A DNA stretch of 64,000 nt from Callorhinus ursinus (taxonomy: Eukaryota; Chordata; Mammalia; Carnivora; Otariidae). Positions 24,400 to 36,968 of this stretch are shown piece after piece. Both the position numbers and the translations under genes were made by a program. Numbering within the stretch: position 1 is the stretch's first letter; the number at the start of each line of letters is the position of its first letter. The notes beneath the pieces were generated by a model. It was given only the letters and a program-made list of their open reading frames with translations. It was not told the DNA's origin and ran no database searches. The DNA lies in NCBI RefSeq assembly GCF_003265705.1, contig NW_020312817.1, positions 27,051,861 to 27,115,860 on the forward strand. Direction: 5' to 3'.

Positions 24400-25372
24400 A
24401 AGCACACAGTCTCTTCCCAACAGGCTGGCATTCACGTTTTCTTTGTTTTCCTCCTGCCTCACCGGCTCCTCCTCCTCAGTCTGGGTGGGTTCCTAGGCTT
24501 AGTCCTTGGACCTTGCCTCTGTCTACGCTGGCTCCCTGGATTTCATCTGCTCCCATATGTTTGCTACCGTCTATACACCAATAACTCCCCAATGTGGGTT
24601 TTAGCCCCATTTTCTCCCCTGAACTCTAGTCCCCTGTGTCTAAGTGCTCCCTCAGTCTCCCCATGCGTTACTCCAACTTAATATTTCCAGTGTCTGAGAT
24701 ACTGTTCTCCCCTCCTAAAGACTTTGGCCCCCACAGTTATCCCCATCCTAAATTACCCTGACTGGCCTTCCTGCCTCTGTCCGTATTCCCATCTGCCTCT
24801 TCTCAATGACCATCCAAGTGGGTCCTTTCAAATGTGAGTCAGATGTGTCATTCCTCTGCTCCATTCCTTAGTGATAACAGCTCAGATCCCTGAAAGGCTG
24901 GCAGGGCTTCTCCCAGCCTAGCTCCTCCCATTACCCTCCCCACCTCACTCATGCCACATTAGCCTCTTTGTTCTTCCCTGAATATTCTAGGCACATTCCT
25001 GCCTCAGGGTTTTAGCACTTGCTCTCCCTCTGCCCAGAATGTTCTTCCAGATATCTGCATACCTCACTCCCTTGTCTCATTCAAGTCGTTGCTCAAATGT
25101 CACTTGTTCAGCGGGGCCTTCCACGATCATTCTGTGTAAAATCACAGCCCACTTTCCACCTCTCCCTTATACTTCTTACTTTCTTTCCCTGCTTTTTCTC
25201 CAGAGCACTTAGCACCTTCTGATATTTTTACAGCTTACTTTGAAAAAAGAATTTTATTTCTCCTTCCCTAGAATGTAAGTCCTATTACATTTGAAGGCAA
25301 ATATATTTTCCTGGTGCCTATAACAGTGCCTAGCACATACTGGGATTCAATAAATATTTGTTGAGTGAGCAA
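24400..25372 (+). mobile_element. L2, sense, long 3' segment
   Basis: L2 blocks in order: gtttgctaccgtctatacac (diverged), tgcctcagggttttagcact, ctctgcccagaatgttcttc, cattcaagtcgttgctcaaa, agaatgtaagtcctatt, cagtgcctagcacatactgg and the 3' end caataaatatttgttgagtg. Confidence 0.85.
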
Positions 25373-25639
25373 ATACATAATATCTTTAACCAGTTAGTCA
25401 ATCAAATATATATACTAATTGTCTGCTGTGCACATAGCATCAAAACAGTAGCAGCAGATCACCAGAGAGGCTGGTTTATACCCTGTGGTACAATCCAGTG
25501 AAGCGAACATAAGCAAAACTAGCAAAGAGTATGAGGCATCAAAGAAATAACAAGTAAGTTATTTGTAAAGCACTAGTTATATAGAGGTCAAAGAGGTAGT
25601 AGAGATAGAATGGTAGATAATGAAAATAGGATGTTGCAT

Positions 25640-25739
25640 TTGGCTTTGGAGGACAGTACTTGAATAGGCCAGGAGGGCTGTGGTTGAGGGCATCCCAGGC
25701 AGGTGGACAGTATGAGCAAAGCCCTGGAAACAGAAAGAG

Positions 25740-25790
<51 letters not shown>

Positions 25791-25800
25791 NNNNNNNNNN

Positions 25801-25853
<53 letters not shown>

Positions 25854-26160
25854 GGGAACAGAGGAGTTAGTGAATAGGCTAGTTTTGGAGAGTAAAAGGG
25901 AATAGGGCAGTTCCAGCGGGAAATCTGGACTGGAGCCAGATTATAGAAGGTCTTAAATGTTAGGCTAAGGTCTCTGGCTTTTTATTTGGCAGATAGGGAA
26001 CCATTGAAGGGCTGATTTGTGTTTGGCTTTGTTTTGAATGAAGCAATGCGGTTTGCATGGAGGTAATTTAGGCTTATTGTCCTGGCAACATTGTGGCCAT
26101 GTGAGATACTAGATGTGGACAGGTTTGGGAGGCCAGCACTAGTCTAGCCTGACAGTTATT
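25640..26160 (-). mobile_element. L2, antisense, split by a microsatellite
   Basis: Contains atgagcaaagccctggaaac and ggaaccattgaagggctgat, which I read as the complement of the L2 tgcctcagggcctttgcac region and what lies upstream. The (GT)n array interrupts it. Confidence 0.55.
25744..25852. repeat. (GT)n microsatellite containing an assembly gap
   Basis: About 24 GT units on the left and 26 on the right flank ten Ns at 25791-25800. The true length is unknown. Confidence 0.98.
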
Positions 26161-27667
26161 GGTGTGGGAGGGGCAAGAGGAAAACGGGATGGATTTGAGG
26201 GGATCTGCAAGGGAGGACTTGACAGGGCTTGATGGTCTCATTATATATTTTGAATTAATTACTTAGCAAGACAAAGAAATGACAGTTGCTCAAAGGAACA
26301 TCACAATACAAACAGATGTGATGCGAGGATATTTTGTAGTTTGTCATATGGATCCAGTTGAGGCAGGCTGTGAGCCATGCCAAAGTATGCAGCCATTTGC
26401 TGCTACAGTTGTACAGAACTACCACAAGATGCACACTTGGACTCCGTAGACATGAGAACCTGGGATCTGAGTTTGAACTGTCTCTGGAGAAGGAGAGCTC
26501 CTACATGCTGTCACCTCCGTTAAGTCCTGGAATAGAAGGAAAATAGAAGAAAGGAATTTAAAGAAATGTGTTCTCTTCTTTCAGACATTTCCAAACTGTT
26601 AGGTTTAATCAAAAATTTAGGCAAAATGACAGTGACACTTGAATGGCTTTTGTGCATTGCAATGACTTTCCGAAACCACATTGGTACAAAAATAGGAGTG
26701 TTTGGTTTTATATCAGGGAGGGTCTGCAAAACCAAATGTGCTGTCTGCGGGACATTTGTTGGAGAACCAGAAGACATGTGTACCATTTCCATGTGTGCTT
26801 TCGAGATGCCAGCTGTTGTCCACTCATTCCTACCTGTTTCATTTTCCCAAGCAACTTCTGAAACAACTAAAATTCATCCTTAGACTTGAGTTTGTGGGCT
26901 GTTGGAAGCTGAAGAAAGTGGGAGGAAATGGTAGCCAAACCTCCCAAGCAGGGTCTCACAGTCTCAGGACCAGAAGTAAAACAGAAATCCTTATGTCTAC
27001 TTACTAGTCCCATTGTTCCCTACTCTGGGGACAAGGAAAATTGTAAAAAATAGAACAAGGAAATTGCTCAGATATCAAACCAGTATGTGTAGCTCTGAAA
27101 AGGGAAAATATCATTTCCTATTATTTTTTCCACCCCCTCCCAGTACACACACTATATTCCTTTTCTTTTGTCAGTCCCTCCTCAGCACGCACCCCCCTAC
27201 CCCCCATTTATTTTCCTGAACTCGCCTCCTTATTGAACTGGTCACCCACCGTTGTAAGGTTATATGATGTTACTGCAGGGATTATACCCAGAGGCACACG
27301 TAGGTGGAAGGGCTATAGTCAAGAGCGGGTGGGTGGTCACCACGACTGACAGGGTCAGGGGAGGCCGTGCCAGAGATGGGGCAGGGGTTAGCTCAAGCGT
27401 ACCCCAAATGGGGGAAGGTGAGTAGATGTTCAGAAGGGGGAACTGGCTTCCCAGGGAGAAGAGCCTGAAGAAAGCCATGGATTTGAGTGTTCATTAAACA
27501 AATGGTTTCTGTTTGTTATTCTGGTAACCCATCCCATTTAGCGTTTGCCTCAAGATTTTTCATTTTTAAATGAAGTATTATTCTCTGTGACAATAGTTGT
27601 ACTTCAAAAAATATACCTTTAAAAAATGATAGGCAAGCATGCTTCCCATGGGTATACAAGAGAGGGA

Positions 27668-27895
27668 GTATGGTAGAGTGTTTAAGGTTCTGTAGCCCTT
27701 ACAACCTGGGCTTGCGTACCAGTTACACCATAATTGCTGGAGTGCCTTTAGGCAAGTGGCTTAATAGTCTCTAAACCTCAGTTTCCTCACCTGAAAAATG
27801 GAGGAAATAATAGGACCTACCTCACAGGGTTGATGTGATGGTTAAATAAGACAGTTAATACAGAATGCACATTGCGTGACCCACGGTGAGTTATC
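27668..27895 (+). mobile_element. MIR, sense, near full length
   Basis: Contains gcctttaggcaagtggctta, cctcagtttcctcacctgaa, aatggaggaaataataggac and ctcacagggttgatgtgatg in MIR order. Confidence 0.78.
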
Positions 27896-27909
27896 AAGAA
27901 TTGTTACAG

Positions 27910-28016
27910 TGGCGCCTGCCTTGCTCAGTCGGAAGAGTACGTGACTCTTGATCTCGGGGTTGTAAGTTTGAGCCCCAAGTTGGGTGTAGAGGTTACTTAA
28001 AAATAAAATTTTTAAG
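27910..28016 (+). mobile_element. Old CAN SINE, sense
   Basis: Sense older-type tRNA-like sequence: ttgctcagtcggaagagtac, gatctcggggttgtaagttt and gagccccaagttgggtgtag, then an AAAATAAAATTTTT tail. Confidence 0.85.
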
Positions 28017-29959
28017 AGAGAAAAAAATGAATGAATTATTATTAATTGTTGCATAAAAAGCGGTTGGAGTGGGTTTTCACAGACATCCACTTTGTACTTC
28101 CATCTTCGGGCATAGTCTTGTCTATATTATATTTAAAGCCTGTGCAGTGGACAGAGCTCCCACGTACAGTGCTAAAATCTGAGCAGTGACCAGTAACGGC
28201 CTGTTTCCTTTTTTCCAACCCTTTCCTGACACAACTTGCTTACCTTACCCTTTCAAGGACAGCGTGCAGGATGCTTGCTGATATAACCTGCTGTGCTTGC
28301 TCAGAGGTACTGAGAACAGTCACTTCCTTCAGGTCCTGGGTGGTGGTAGGAGAAATCCTGGAACCAATGTCTCTATAAGCCCCCTGTATATATCAGACAT
28401 TTGTGCCAAGCTGCGGCCCACGCAAGGCATGACGTTGCCTGACTACCAGTTGGCAGGATTAGTAGGAAATATGGGGAATCATAGGCTAGACATATGGGGA
28501 GCAGAGTAGAGCAGGCCTCAGTAAAGCATGTGGGGAACAGTCTGAATTCTCTTACTACAGTGGTTTCATCACTTATTGTATGGCCTAAATGTACCACTAT
28601 TTTTATATTATGTGGCTTGGTAACTTTTTGTATAGTTTATAATAAACTCTTTGGCAGCATTCATTTTCAAAAAGCAAACAAACTAAAAAAGTGTGTTTTT
28701 AGAGGACAGTAAGGAACTCAATTCTCATTTGTCAAGAGAACTAATGAACTTGCACAAAATGTAGTTAACATTTACCCTCCACCTCACGGGCCGTGGTGAT
28801 ACCACTGACTGTGTGAAAACCAGAAGACCTGTCTGTTGAAGAAACATTAGCATTTATGTCAAAAGTTAGTACTTTTTGTTTTTTGTCTTTTTAAAGAAGT
28901 CATGTCCAAAGATGATTTAATATGTGGCTATAGGGGATGCATTTTCATGTCATTCTGTGAGACCTGACTTTTTATCTAGAGCAAATGAAAATGAGCACAA
29001 ATGGTTTACAGGATTGGTCCATACCATATTTTCTTGTATGTGTATGAAAGTTGAGATCATAGGTATTAATGTGCCAGCTTGTTTAACAGAACTAGTTCAG
29101 TACCAGTTGAATTTACCAGTTCAGTATCAGTGACATTAGATGCTTCCAATAGAAAATTTGTTAATTCTGTTCTCATAATGGTTTAATTTTTTTCACCCAG
29201 TTAATGGATTCAAAATAAAATTTTAGGAAGTTAATTCTCTTAAAGGTGAAACATCTGACATTATTCTGAATGCTGTTATGAGTTTAGTTGACAAGTTAAA
29301 CATAATAGATAAAAGTATTACTTTTTTTAGTGGTGAAAGTAAAGATATAAATTTTGGTAAAACAAGGCAACATGGTAAAAAGAATGTTTTTTTCTGAATT
29401 AAGAAAACCCGTGGGAGCGTGAATGTACTTGGATTTGGTTGTAGTGGTAGACATATTATGTCCAAACAGGCTTCTACTAATGGATATAAAAACTGGCTGT
29501 TGTCATTTACAAATATTTTCATATACACTGTTTGGGTAATTGAATTATAAGATTCTTGTGACATGTCTGATATTGAATTAAAGTTTGTATAGTGTGGCAG
29601 TATATACTTTTCTGTTTCTGCCCATCATCAAGTGGACTTTAAAAATGTTTGAGTTTTTGAAGAATTATTTTATAAATCAATTTAAGTGTACTACAATGAT
29701 ACGAACTTTTTAAAAAAAAGAGTCTTTTGCATTTTGGCTGCATTGTGTTCATAATCAATTGGAAATCTTTTATGTACTCAATGGAGTTCCAAAAAAACTT
29801 CAGCTTTTTAAAAAAAGTTTTTAGCAAATTGAAATTATTGAAGACAACACTTTCAAATAGGGAGACATTGAAATTTTCCATCAAAAGGAATAATGAGAGC
29901 TCAAATGATAGACAGGATTTAATTTTAAAATGTAAAATTAACTTTTGAATATCTTTCTG

Positions 29960-30505
29960 TATTAGTCTGCTAGGGCTACCATAACAAAATGCTACAGAGT
30001 CGGTGGTTTAAGATTTTATTTTTATTTACTTGAGAGAGAGAGAATGGGAGAGAGCACGAGAGGGAAGAGGGTCAGAGGGAGAAGCAGACTCCCTGCTGAG
30101 CAGGGAGCCCGATGCGGGACTCGATCCCGGGACTCCAGGATCATGACCTGAGCCGAAGGCAGTCGCTTAACCGACTGAGCCACCCAGGCGCCCAGAGTCG
30201 GTGGTTTAAATGACAAATTTATTTTCTCATAATTCCAGAAGGTAAAAGTCCAAGATCAGGGTGCCTTCAGGGTTGGTTTCTGGTGAGGTCACTCTTCCTG
30301 GCGTTTGGATGACAGGGCTTTTCCGCTGTGTCCCTATAGTTATCTTCTTATAAGGACACCACCAGTCCTATCAGGTTAGGGCCCCACCCCTATGACCTCA
30401 TTTCATTTTCGTTATTTCCTTAAAGGTCCTATCTCCAAGCATAGTCACTGGGGGTTGAGTTTCAACATTTGAATTTTAGGGGTTTAATTTAGTTTATAAC
30501 ATCCA
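29960..30505 (-). mobile_element. MLT1-like (ERVL-MaLR) LTR, antisense, split by a SINE
   Basis: Begins attagtctgctagggctacc and later has cttcttataaggacaccacc, atgacctcatttcatttt and gtcctatctccaagcatagt, the complement of a MaLR LTR. No internal viral coding sequence is present. A SINE at 30012-30193 interrupts it. Confidence 0.72.
30012..30193 (-). mobile_element. CAN SINE, antisense, inside an LTR
   Basis: The antisense body and head end in gagccacccaggcgccc. A perfect 16-bp TSD agagtcggtggtttaa at 29996-30011 and 30194-30209 is itself LTR sequence. Confidence 0.96.
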
Positions 30506-30777
30506 CTTAGGAGGAATCTTTTCTTTGTAACCTTTTATTAAGCAAATTTCAATTACATAAAATATACAATAGCAGAGAGACTACTACAATGAGCCCCTTC
30601 CCAGATGCGTCAACCAGCTTCAACAGTTACTAACTCATGGCTGATCTTATTTCATCAACATTTCCCTGACTCTACCCCATATTATTTTGAAACAAATCCA
30701 ATATATCAAGTCATTTAATTTTTAAAATGTTTGAGTATGTATCTCTGAAGAAATGACTTTTAAAAAGTAACAATAAT

Positions 30778-30965
30778 GGGGTGCCTGGGTGGCTCAGTCA
30801 GTTAAACATCTGCCTTCAGATTAGGTCATGATCTCGGGGTCCTGGGATTGAGCCCTACATTGGGCTCCCTGCTCAATGGGGAGTCTGCTTCTCCCTCTCC
30901 CTCTGCCCCTCCCCTCTGCTCATGCTCTCTCTCTCAAATAAATAAATTAAAAATCTTTAAAAAAA
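30778..30965 (+). mobile_element. CAN SINE, sense
   Basis: Head ggggtgcctgggtggctcag, CT-rich body and AAATAAATAAATT tail. Flanks aaaaagtaacaataat and aaaaagtaatcatgat are an imperfect TSD. Confidence 0.94.
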
Positions 30966-31018
30966 AGTAATCATGATACCATTGTACTTAAAACATCAGT
31001 AATAATTTGTAGGAAACT

Positions 31019-31176
31019 TTTTTTTTAAAGAGGGGTCGGGGGGAGGGTCAGAGGGAGAGAGAGAGAATCCCAAGCAGACTCCACGCTCACATGGAGCCCG
31101 ATGCCAGACTTGATCTCATGACCTGAGCCAAAATCAAAAATCGGACACTTAACCAACTGAGCCACCCAGGTGCCCC
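31019..31176 (-). mobile_element. CAN SINE, antisense
   Basis: A T-run, GA-rich body complement, and head complement actgagccacccaggtgccc. Flanking aggaaactttt and cagaaaactttt suggest the TSD. Confidence 0.92.
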
Positions 31177-31342
31177 TGCAGAAAACTTTTATTGAGCTTC
31201 TGATTTTAATTGAATAAATTTATATTCTATACTAGAATTAGGCCTATAATTTAGTAGTCTCTAAATTTGGTGAAACTTACAAAGAATTATAAATAGAGAC
31301 AACTTATTTGATGAATTTTGTCTCATTAAAAATATTTGTTCA

Positions 31343-31394
31343 GGGCACCTGGATGGCTCAGTTGGTTAAGCGTCTGACTCGATCTCAGCTCAAG
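31343..31394 (+). mobile_element. Truncated CAN SINE head, sense
   Basis: Only the tRNA-like head is present (gggcacctggatggctcagt then gttaagcgtctgactcgatc). It runs into a tandemly repeated 21-23 bp A-rich segment. Confidence 0.85.
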
Positions 31395-31438
31395 GTCCTA
31401 CTTAAAAAAAAAATTGGGTCCTACTTAAAAAAAATTGG

Positions 31439-31622
31439 GGCACCTAGGTGGCCCATTCGGCTAGGCATCTGCTTTCGGCTCAGGTCATGATCCCAGGGTC
31501 CTGGGACTGAGTCCTGCATCAGGCTCCTTGCTCAGTGTGGAGCCTGCTTCTCCCTCTACCTGCCCCTCCCCTGCTTGTGCTTTCTCTCTGTCTCTGTCAA
31601 CAAATAATTAAAAAAAAAAAAA
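31439..31622 (+). mobile_element. CAN SINE, sense
   Basis: Head ggcacctaggtggcccattc, CT-rich body and long A tail. No matching TSD is visible downstream of the A tail. Confidence 0.92.
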
Positions 31623-31739
31623 GAACCACAAAACTTCCCTTCACTTTCAAAAATGTTGTGGTTTGAACAATATATTACATGGCTTCCTAACTTAGCATTA
31701 TCGAGAACCTACCATGTACAGACACGGATGTGGGAATGA

Positions 31740-32870
31740 ATTTGGCTGTCATTCTATCAGTGGAGAGCGGAGAGTTTCCACCAGGGAGTGATATGGGTAG
31801 ACCTAGTCTACATGCCTTTCTTCAGGATTATCCAACCCTGTAGATGTGGATGGCTCTTGTGGTTTTGAATAAAAGAGTGATATGACAAAAATGGTATTAT
31901 AGGAAGTTTAAATAAGGAATGAATATTATGGATAAGTGGGCAGTGGCTTTAGCAGTGAGGGTGGAAAGATAGAATAGGTTGAAGCCTCATTACAAGGGGA
32001 AATCTTCTGGGACTTAATCATTTGGACTGGCAGGATAGAGGGAGAGCTTGGAATCCGAGAGGATGCCAGTTTTCTCAATTGTTTGGTGAAAAAGGAAGAT
32101 GTCCCTGTTGATAAAATATAGAGAATTCAAGAAGAAGGGAAAATATCTTTTACAGGAGGAGGTGATGTGATTTTGGATATTGAATATGAAGGCATGTCGC
32201 TGTATCTAAGCAGAGATGGCCGATCGTCCATTGGACGTAAGAGCCTGACAGTAGGAAGGCCAGAATTGAGCTTGCAGATTTGGGGCTTTTTTGTGGAAGT
32301 AAGATGAAGCCATGCAAGTGAATGAATTCTTGACACAAAATCTTGGAAGAGAACACTGAGCAAAATCCTGACAGGTAGAAGAAATAGCACCAGTGAAAAA
32401 AAATTCAAACAAAATACACCAGAGTCTTGGTCAGAAGGGTAGGGATTCATGGAAACTGAAGGAACAACAAGTATTAGTGAGTAATGTCACATGTAGTGAT
32501 GAAGTCCAGAGAGGGCCAGGAAGAGGTTACTGGATTTGGAGCTCACTGATGACCTTCAGAAACAGCTTCAGAAGGTTTAGAGTGGGTGGCATGTGAGGAT
32601 ATGGCATCTGTAGACTGTTCATATTGGGAGCATGTCAAAGAGATGAGACTCAAAATGTCATGTACAAGGGGCAGAAGAGGCAGGTAAATCTTCACAAGAT
32701 ACTGGAGACCTTTACATGGTTGAGGGCAGTGAATAAAGGAGAAAGTGAATCCAGCAGATGGAGGAGAGATTGAATGTTATATAGAGAGGGAAAGATAACT
32801 AGGGAAGATCATTCTAGGGAAGAGTGAAATGAGAAGAGATGAAGGTATTAGCGCTGGAAAAGGAATAATG
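31740..32870 (-). mobile_element. L2-like region, antisense
   Basis: A purine-rich stretch with blocks such as gaatccgagaggatgccag and gaacactgagcaaaatcctg that I read as the complement of L2 internal sequence. It is heavily diverged. Confidence 0.45.
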
Positions 32871-33329
32871 TTTCTAATGATACTGGAAAGAAGATGAGAG
32901 CATTACTATTATAATAGCAATTTCTATTTATTAACTATCTTCTATAGTCTAAGCTAGAATGTAAGTGTAAACCATTTTGAGGTATTGTGGGGGCTATGGA
33001 AGAATTGTGTTAAGACATGGCCTCTTGCCCTTCTGTGGTTTCTGTGGGCTAAATGAGGAGAGGAGGCAGGAATGACTTTGTATGTGGCCAGGGAATAGAG
33101 TAAATAGACAGCATGCTTTGGATGCCTAGTGATGGCAGTATGAATGAGGGCGTGAACGGTCAGTAAAGGCCTGATGTGGATGTTCTGAACTAGGAAGAAT
33201 GGTTGGGATTTGGATGGGAGGCAAAAGTTGGGAAAACATGTTTCAGGAAAGGAGACTAGCAGATGCAAAAACCAACCATGTAGCCAACAAAGATTTCTTG
33301 ATAACTATTGGTTTCCACTGTTTTTTTTT

Positions 33330-33545
33330 TAATTTAGTTATAATAATAATAGTAGCAGCTAACATTGAGTATTTACTAGGTGCCAGTCTAAGCATTTTGC
33401 ATGTATTTTTAATCCTCACCACAATCCTTGAGGTACTTACTGTTTTTACCCTCGTTTTACAGATAAGGAAACAGAAGGTTAAGTAATTTGTACCACTTCC
33501 CAAAGCTTATGATGGCGGAGCTGGGATTTGAACCTGGACTTTCTG
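33330..33545 (-). mobile_element. MIR, antisense, near full length
   Basis: Contains taataataatagtagcagct, attgagtatttactaggtgc, tttacagataaggaaacaga and gctgggatttgaacctggac. Confidence 0.8.
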
Positions 33546-33652
33546 GTTCTAGGGTGCTTACTCTTAGCCTCTTCCTTCTTGCATCTGGAGGACATTGTCT
33601 TATATTAGGAAGTAATGGTGGATTTGGTTGAGGTCTAGTTAGAAGTTATGAG

Positions 33653-33891
33653 GGGTACCCACGTGGCTCAGTAAGTTAAGCGTCCGACTCTTGGTTTTGG
33701 CTCAGGTCATGGTCTCAGGGTCATAATTCGAGCCCCTCTTTGGGTCCTACGCTCAGCGCAGAGTCTGCTTGAGATTCTCTCTCTCCCTCTGACCCGCCCC
33801 TGGTTCACGTTCTCTCTCCCTCTCCCTAAAATTAAATAAATAAAATCTCAAATTTAAATAAATAAATAAAATCTAAAATAAAATCTTAAAA
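33653..33891 (+). mobile_element. CAN SINE, sense, older subfamily, long A-rich tail
   Basis: Head ggggtacccacgtggctcag, gagtctgcttgagattctct body and a compound AAATAAAATC tail repeated several times. Flanking agaagttat copies are the TSD. Confidence 0.92.
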
Positions 33892-34509
33892 AAGAAGTTA
33901 TAGAAAGTTTTGAACACAAAACTGTCATATTTGAATTTTTTTCTTCCTTGAATGAAGAACTGCTGGGGTTTTCATCAGGAGCAAAAAGAAGTTATAACTT
34001 GGGTGTTTTGGAATGATCGAGCACATGACAGCAAGTGTCTCTGCAGGACTGGGGAATTTTAGAGGATCTGAGGCAGCCCTTCCCAGCCCATTCTGTACAG
34101 AAGACCACACTTCTGTGACACAATACCATGATAGAATTGTTAATTATCTTTGGAACTTGTGCTCCTTCTTGATCTGTAGCGGTTAATTTTCGATGTCATC
34201 GTAGTGTTTGAAGGAAGAAAGTGTATTTATTGGAAATGGAGTTCAAGAGTTTCTGTTGTGAACTGGTATTAGCTGTGGTGGAAAGACTCGTGGAATTGGA
34301 GCTTACATTCCAATGGAGAAGACAGAATGAACATATGTGAATAATATGTAGAGAAAAAAGAGATGCTTTCCTTTTTGTTCTTCCTCTCTCATATTGGTAA
34401 GCAATAAAAAATGAAGCTCTTAGAGTCTCCCTTGCATAACTGCCAGGAAACACAAGCACTGCAGTTAACATCTGGGCTGTAGCTGTGACTCCAGGATGGT
34501 GGGGAGGGT

Positions 34510-34720
34510 AGAAGCCTTGCCGCCCCGAGCCTGATTCCGAATCCTAGAGGCCATAGGGAACATCATGTAGGTCAGTCACCTCATCTTTCTGAGCTTCAGT
34601 TTCCGTATTTGTAAAGTGGAGATTATAATAGCTGTCTCAGCATGCTGCTGGGGACATTAGAGCCAATGTATGCACAGTGTCTAGATGTTTCCAGGTCCAT
34701 AGTCAGTTCTCAGTCATAGA
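34510..34720 (+). mobile_element. MIR fragment
   Basis: Contains gagcttcagtttccgtattt and gtaaagtggagattataata in sense MIR order. Confidence 0.6.
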
Positions 34721-35896
34721 TGGTACACCGCAGGCTTTATCTTTCTTCCCTATTGCCTTGCGGTAATAATGGTCCCATCATCTGTAGCCTAGAAATAGGG
34801 AGATACATGCAGCAGGAGAGTCTCACGTGCAGGTGACATGTGAATGCTTGTACTACCTCACATTGTGTATTCTCTGGAAAGAGGGCAAAGGTAAGAACCA
34901 GTGGTAACCAAATCGAGGAAAAGAATAAGAGGAGGGCATTAAACAATAGCCTGTCTAGTAAAAGAGAAAAAGTCTGTGTAAAGTTTAGTTGCTCCTGTAG
35001 TTTAAACAAGACACCGTAATAGAGGACACTCTTCCTTCAGAGAGAGAAGCTGGCAGCTGAGGACTTGTGTTTCCTTAGGAAGGAGAACTGCATGTTCAGT
35101 AAATGAGGAATTTGGTTATGAAAGAATTTTGAAAGAATATGAGCCCCAAGCATCACTTCAGGAAAAGCTGTTACCAAAGGCCATTGGTATCGCTCTTGGA
35201 TTTGTCTTGGGTCATTTCCTGTTTAAGGAAGCCACATTGAGCAACTTATCTGCGTTTGGGGTCATGGGAATGAGTCAGGGATGTGAGAAGAGGGGATGGA
35301 GAGTGCAACGCGGCCTTTATTCGTTCTAATGTGTTGAACGTTATACGTGATATCAGAACAATTCAGACAGATACCATGTTTCAGAGGAAAATTAGCAAAA
35401 GTGTGAAGCTGCTGATCATTCATTCTGCAGAAACTTTGAGGAGGAAGGAAATTTGTGTAGTAGTAGATAGACTCATCATTTAAGAAAGAAAATTGTAATA
35501 TATAAGCAAATGGTACCTATTGCAGATGTGCTTTAAGACTTGTAAAAATTAACCTTTTACTTGTAAAAATAATCCATGCCCATTGCCTAGTGGTGCTTAG
35601 TGTATGTTAGCCTTCAGAGTAGCAAACTGTTTAATTTTTTTTAAATGGTTTAATTTCTATTTTAATTATTGAGGTTAATACATACTGTGCTTTCTGTCTT
35701 CATCACACCTGTTGCACACCAGGAACCAGGAACCATCGTGTGGCTTGAGGCAAATTACTTCCTTTCTATGCCTTGTTTTCCTCTCTGCTTCTTTTGAATT
35801 GATTTCTAATTCTAAGGCTTCTCATTGAATGGATTCCCTCCTAGCTCCTCAAACCTGCGGCCCTCTCCTGTTTCTATCCTCAGGGTGCTTACTTTG

Positions 35897-35910
35897 CCAC
35901 TAGATGGCAC
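35897..35910 (+). promoter_or_regulatory. CTCF-like core motif
   Basis: The sequence ccactagatggcac fits the core CCASYAGRKGGCRS at every position. It is not inside a repeat I recognise. Occupancy is not known. Confidence 0.5.
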
Positions 35911-36649
35911 TAGTGTACCTTTGAACCCAGTGTCCTCTGGGTTTTCAGAATCTTGGGTGTGAAGAAGCCTTGGCATTTTTGCTTAATCAAATCCCCATTT
36001 GACAACTGGGTGACTGAGACTCAGAGGTTAAGTTACTCCCTCAGAGCCTCTTGAATCCCACTCACTCGTCTTCCCCTCTACTCCACTGTTTCTGTAGGGG
36101 GCTTTGTGAGGGGAACTCAGAGAGAAACTTCTCCACCATTCTTGTTCTTTGTTAATTATTTAAAAAATATTTTTAAACCATTCTTTAAGTTCATGTACCG
36201 TCACATTCAAAATAAGTAGTTGGCCTGCTTTTGTGCTTCTGTATTGGCTCCCTCAGAGAAAAAAAGCTAGACTGTCAGCTTCTAAAGATCATTGCCCTAC
36301 CAATAACTAGCCTGCCTTCACAGTTTGCCCTGGAATAAGCTCTACAGATATCTCAACCAGCCTGTCAGATGATTGTCTTTCTCCATTCTTGCCCAGTTCC
36401 TTTAATAAGAGGTTTGCCTTTCAGCTCGTCCCTCCAACTAAATATGGTTGTCCATTCTTGTGCTTCATCTGTGTCCATTTGCCTGATTGAGAGAGCTTTG
36501 GGGGGGGTAGATATGCTCCAGTTCTTAAAATATTGATCTCCTGGGTTTTCCCAGCCCATGTTGACTGTGTTCTTTTATTCCTCTCTTGCTGTATTGGTGA
36601 CAAGGATGGTATTGCCATAAATCTTGGCTGTATGTGGCAGAGTGATACA

Positions 36650-36895
36650 GTGGGAGGCATTGTGGCCATGTGGAGAAGTCGTGGGCTCTGCAGTCCCAAT
36701 GACTAGGTCAGGTTTCTCCTCTGTCGCTGACTTACTCTGTGACCCCTCATCATCTCTCTAAAGAGGGTAATATTTACTACCTTGTGAGGCTCTTGTGAGG
36801 AAGAAATGAGGTAATGTGTGGAAAGCTCCTGGTATCCATTCTTGGCATACATAGTACATGCTCATTAAGTGCTAACATTCTGATTGCTATTGTAG
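36650..36895 (+). mobile_element. MIR, sense
   Basis: Contains gtcgtgggctctgcagtccc, gctgacttactctgtgaccc, ttgtgaggctcttgtgagga and catgctcattaagtgctaac in MIR order. Confidence 0.7.
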
Positions 36896-36968
36896 ATGGT
36901 GGAATAGGAGAGACTATAGCCTATGAAAAGTAGGAGCCTAAGGGAGGGTCTCAGCCAGAGGAACTAGA

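Noticed and set aside
25660..25905. Val-Cys repeat protein across the (GT)n array, and the similar frame at 45993-46331
   Set aside because: These are pure dinucleotide translation products crossing an N gap and are not genes.
26566..26883. 105-codon frame with several Cys (CKTKCAVCG-like)
   Set aside because: The cysteine spacing hints at a zinc-binding knuckle, but only one CxxC-type pair is present, and no paralogue or intron structure is recognised. Probably chance.
28297..28712. Possible small transcript with AATAAA near 28640
   Set aside because: No splice sites, reading frame or repeat family support a transcription unit, and the AATAAA lies in AT-rich DNA where it is common.
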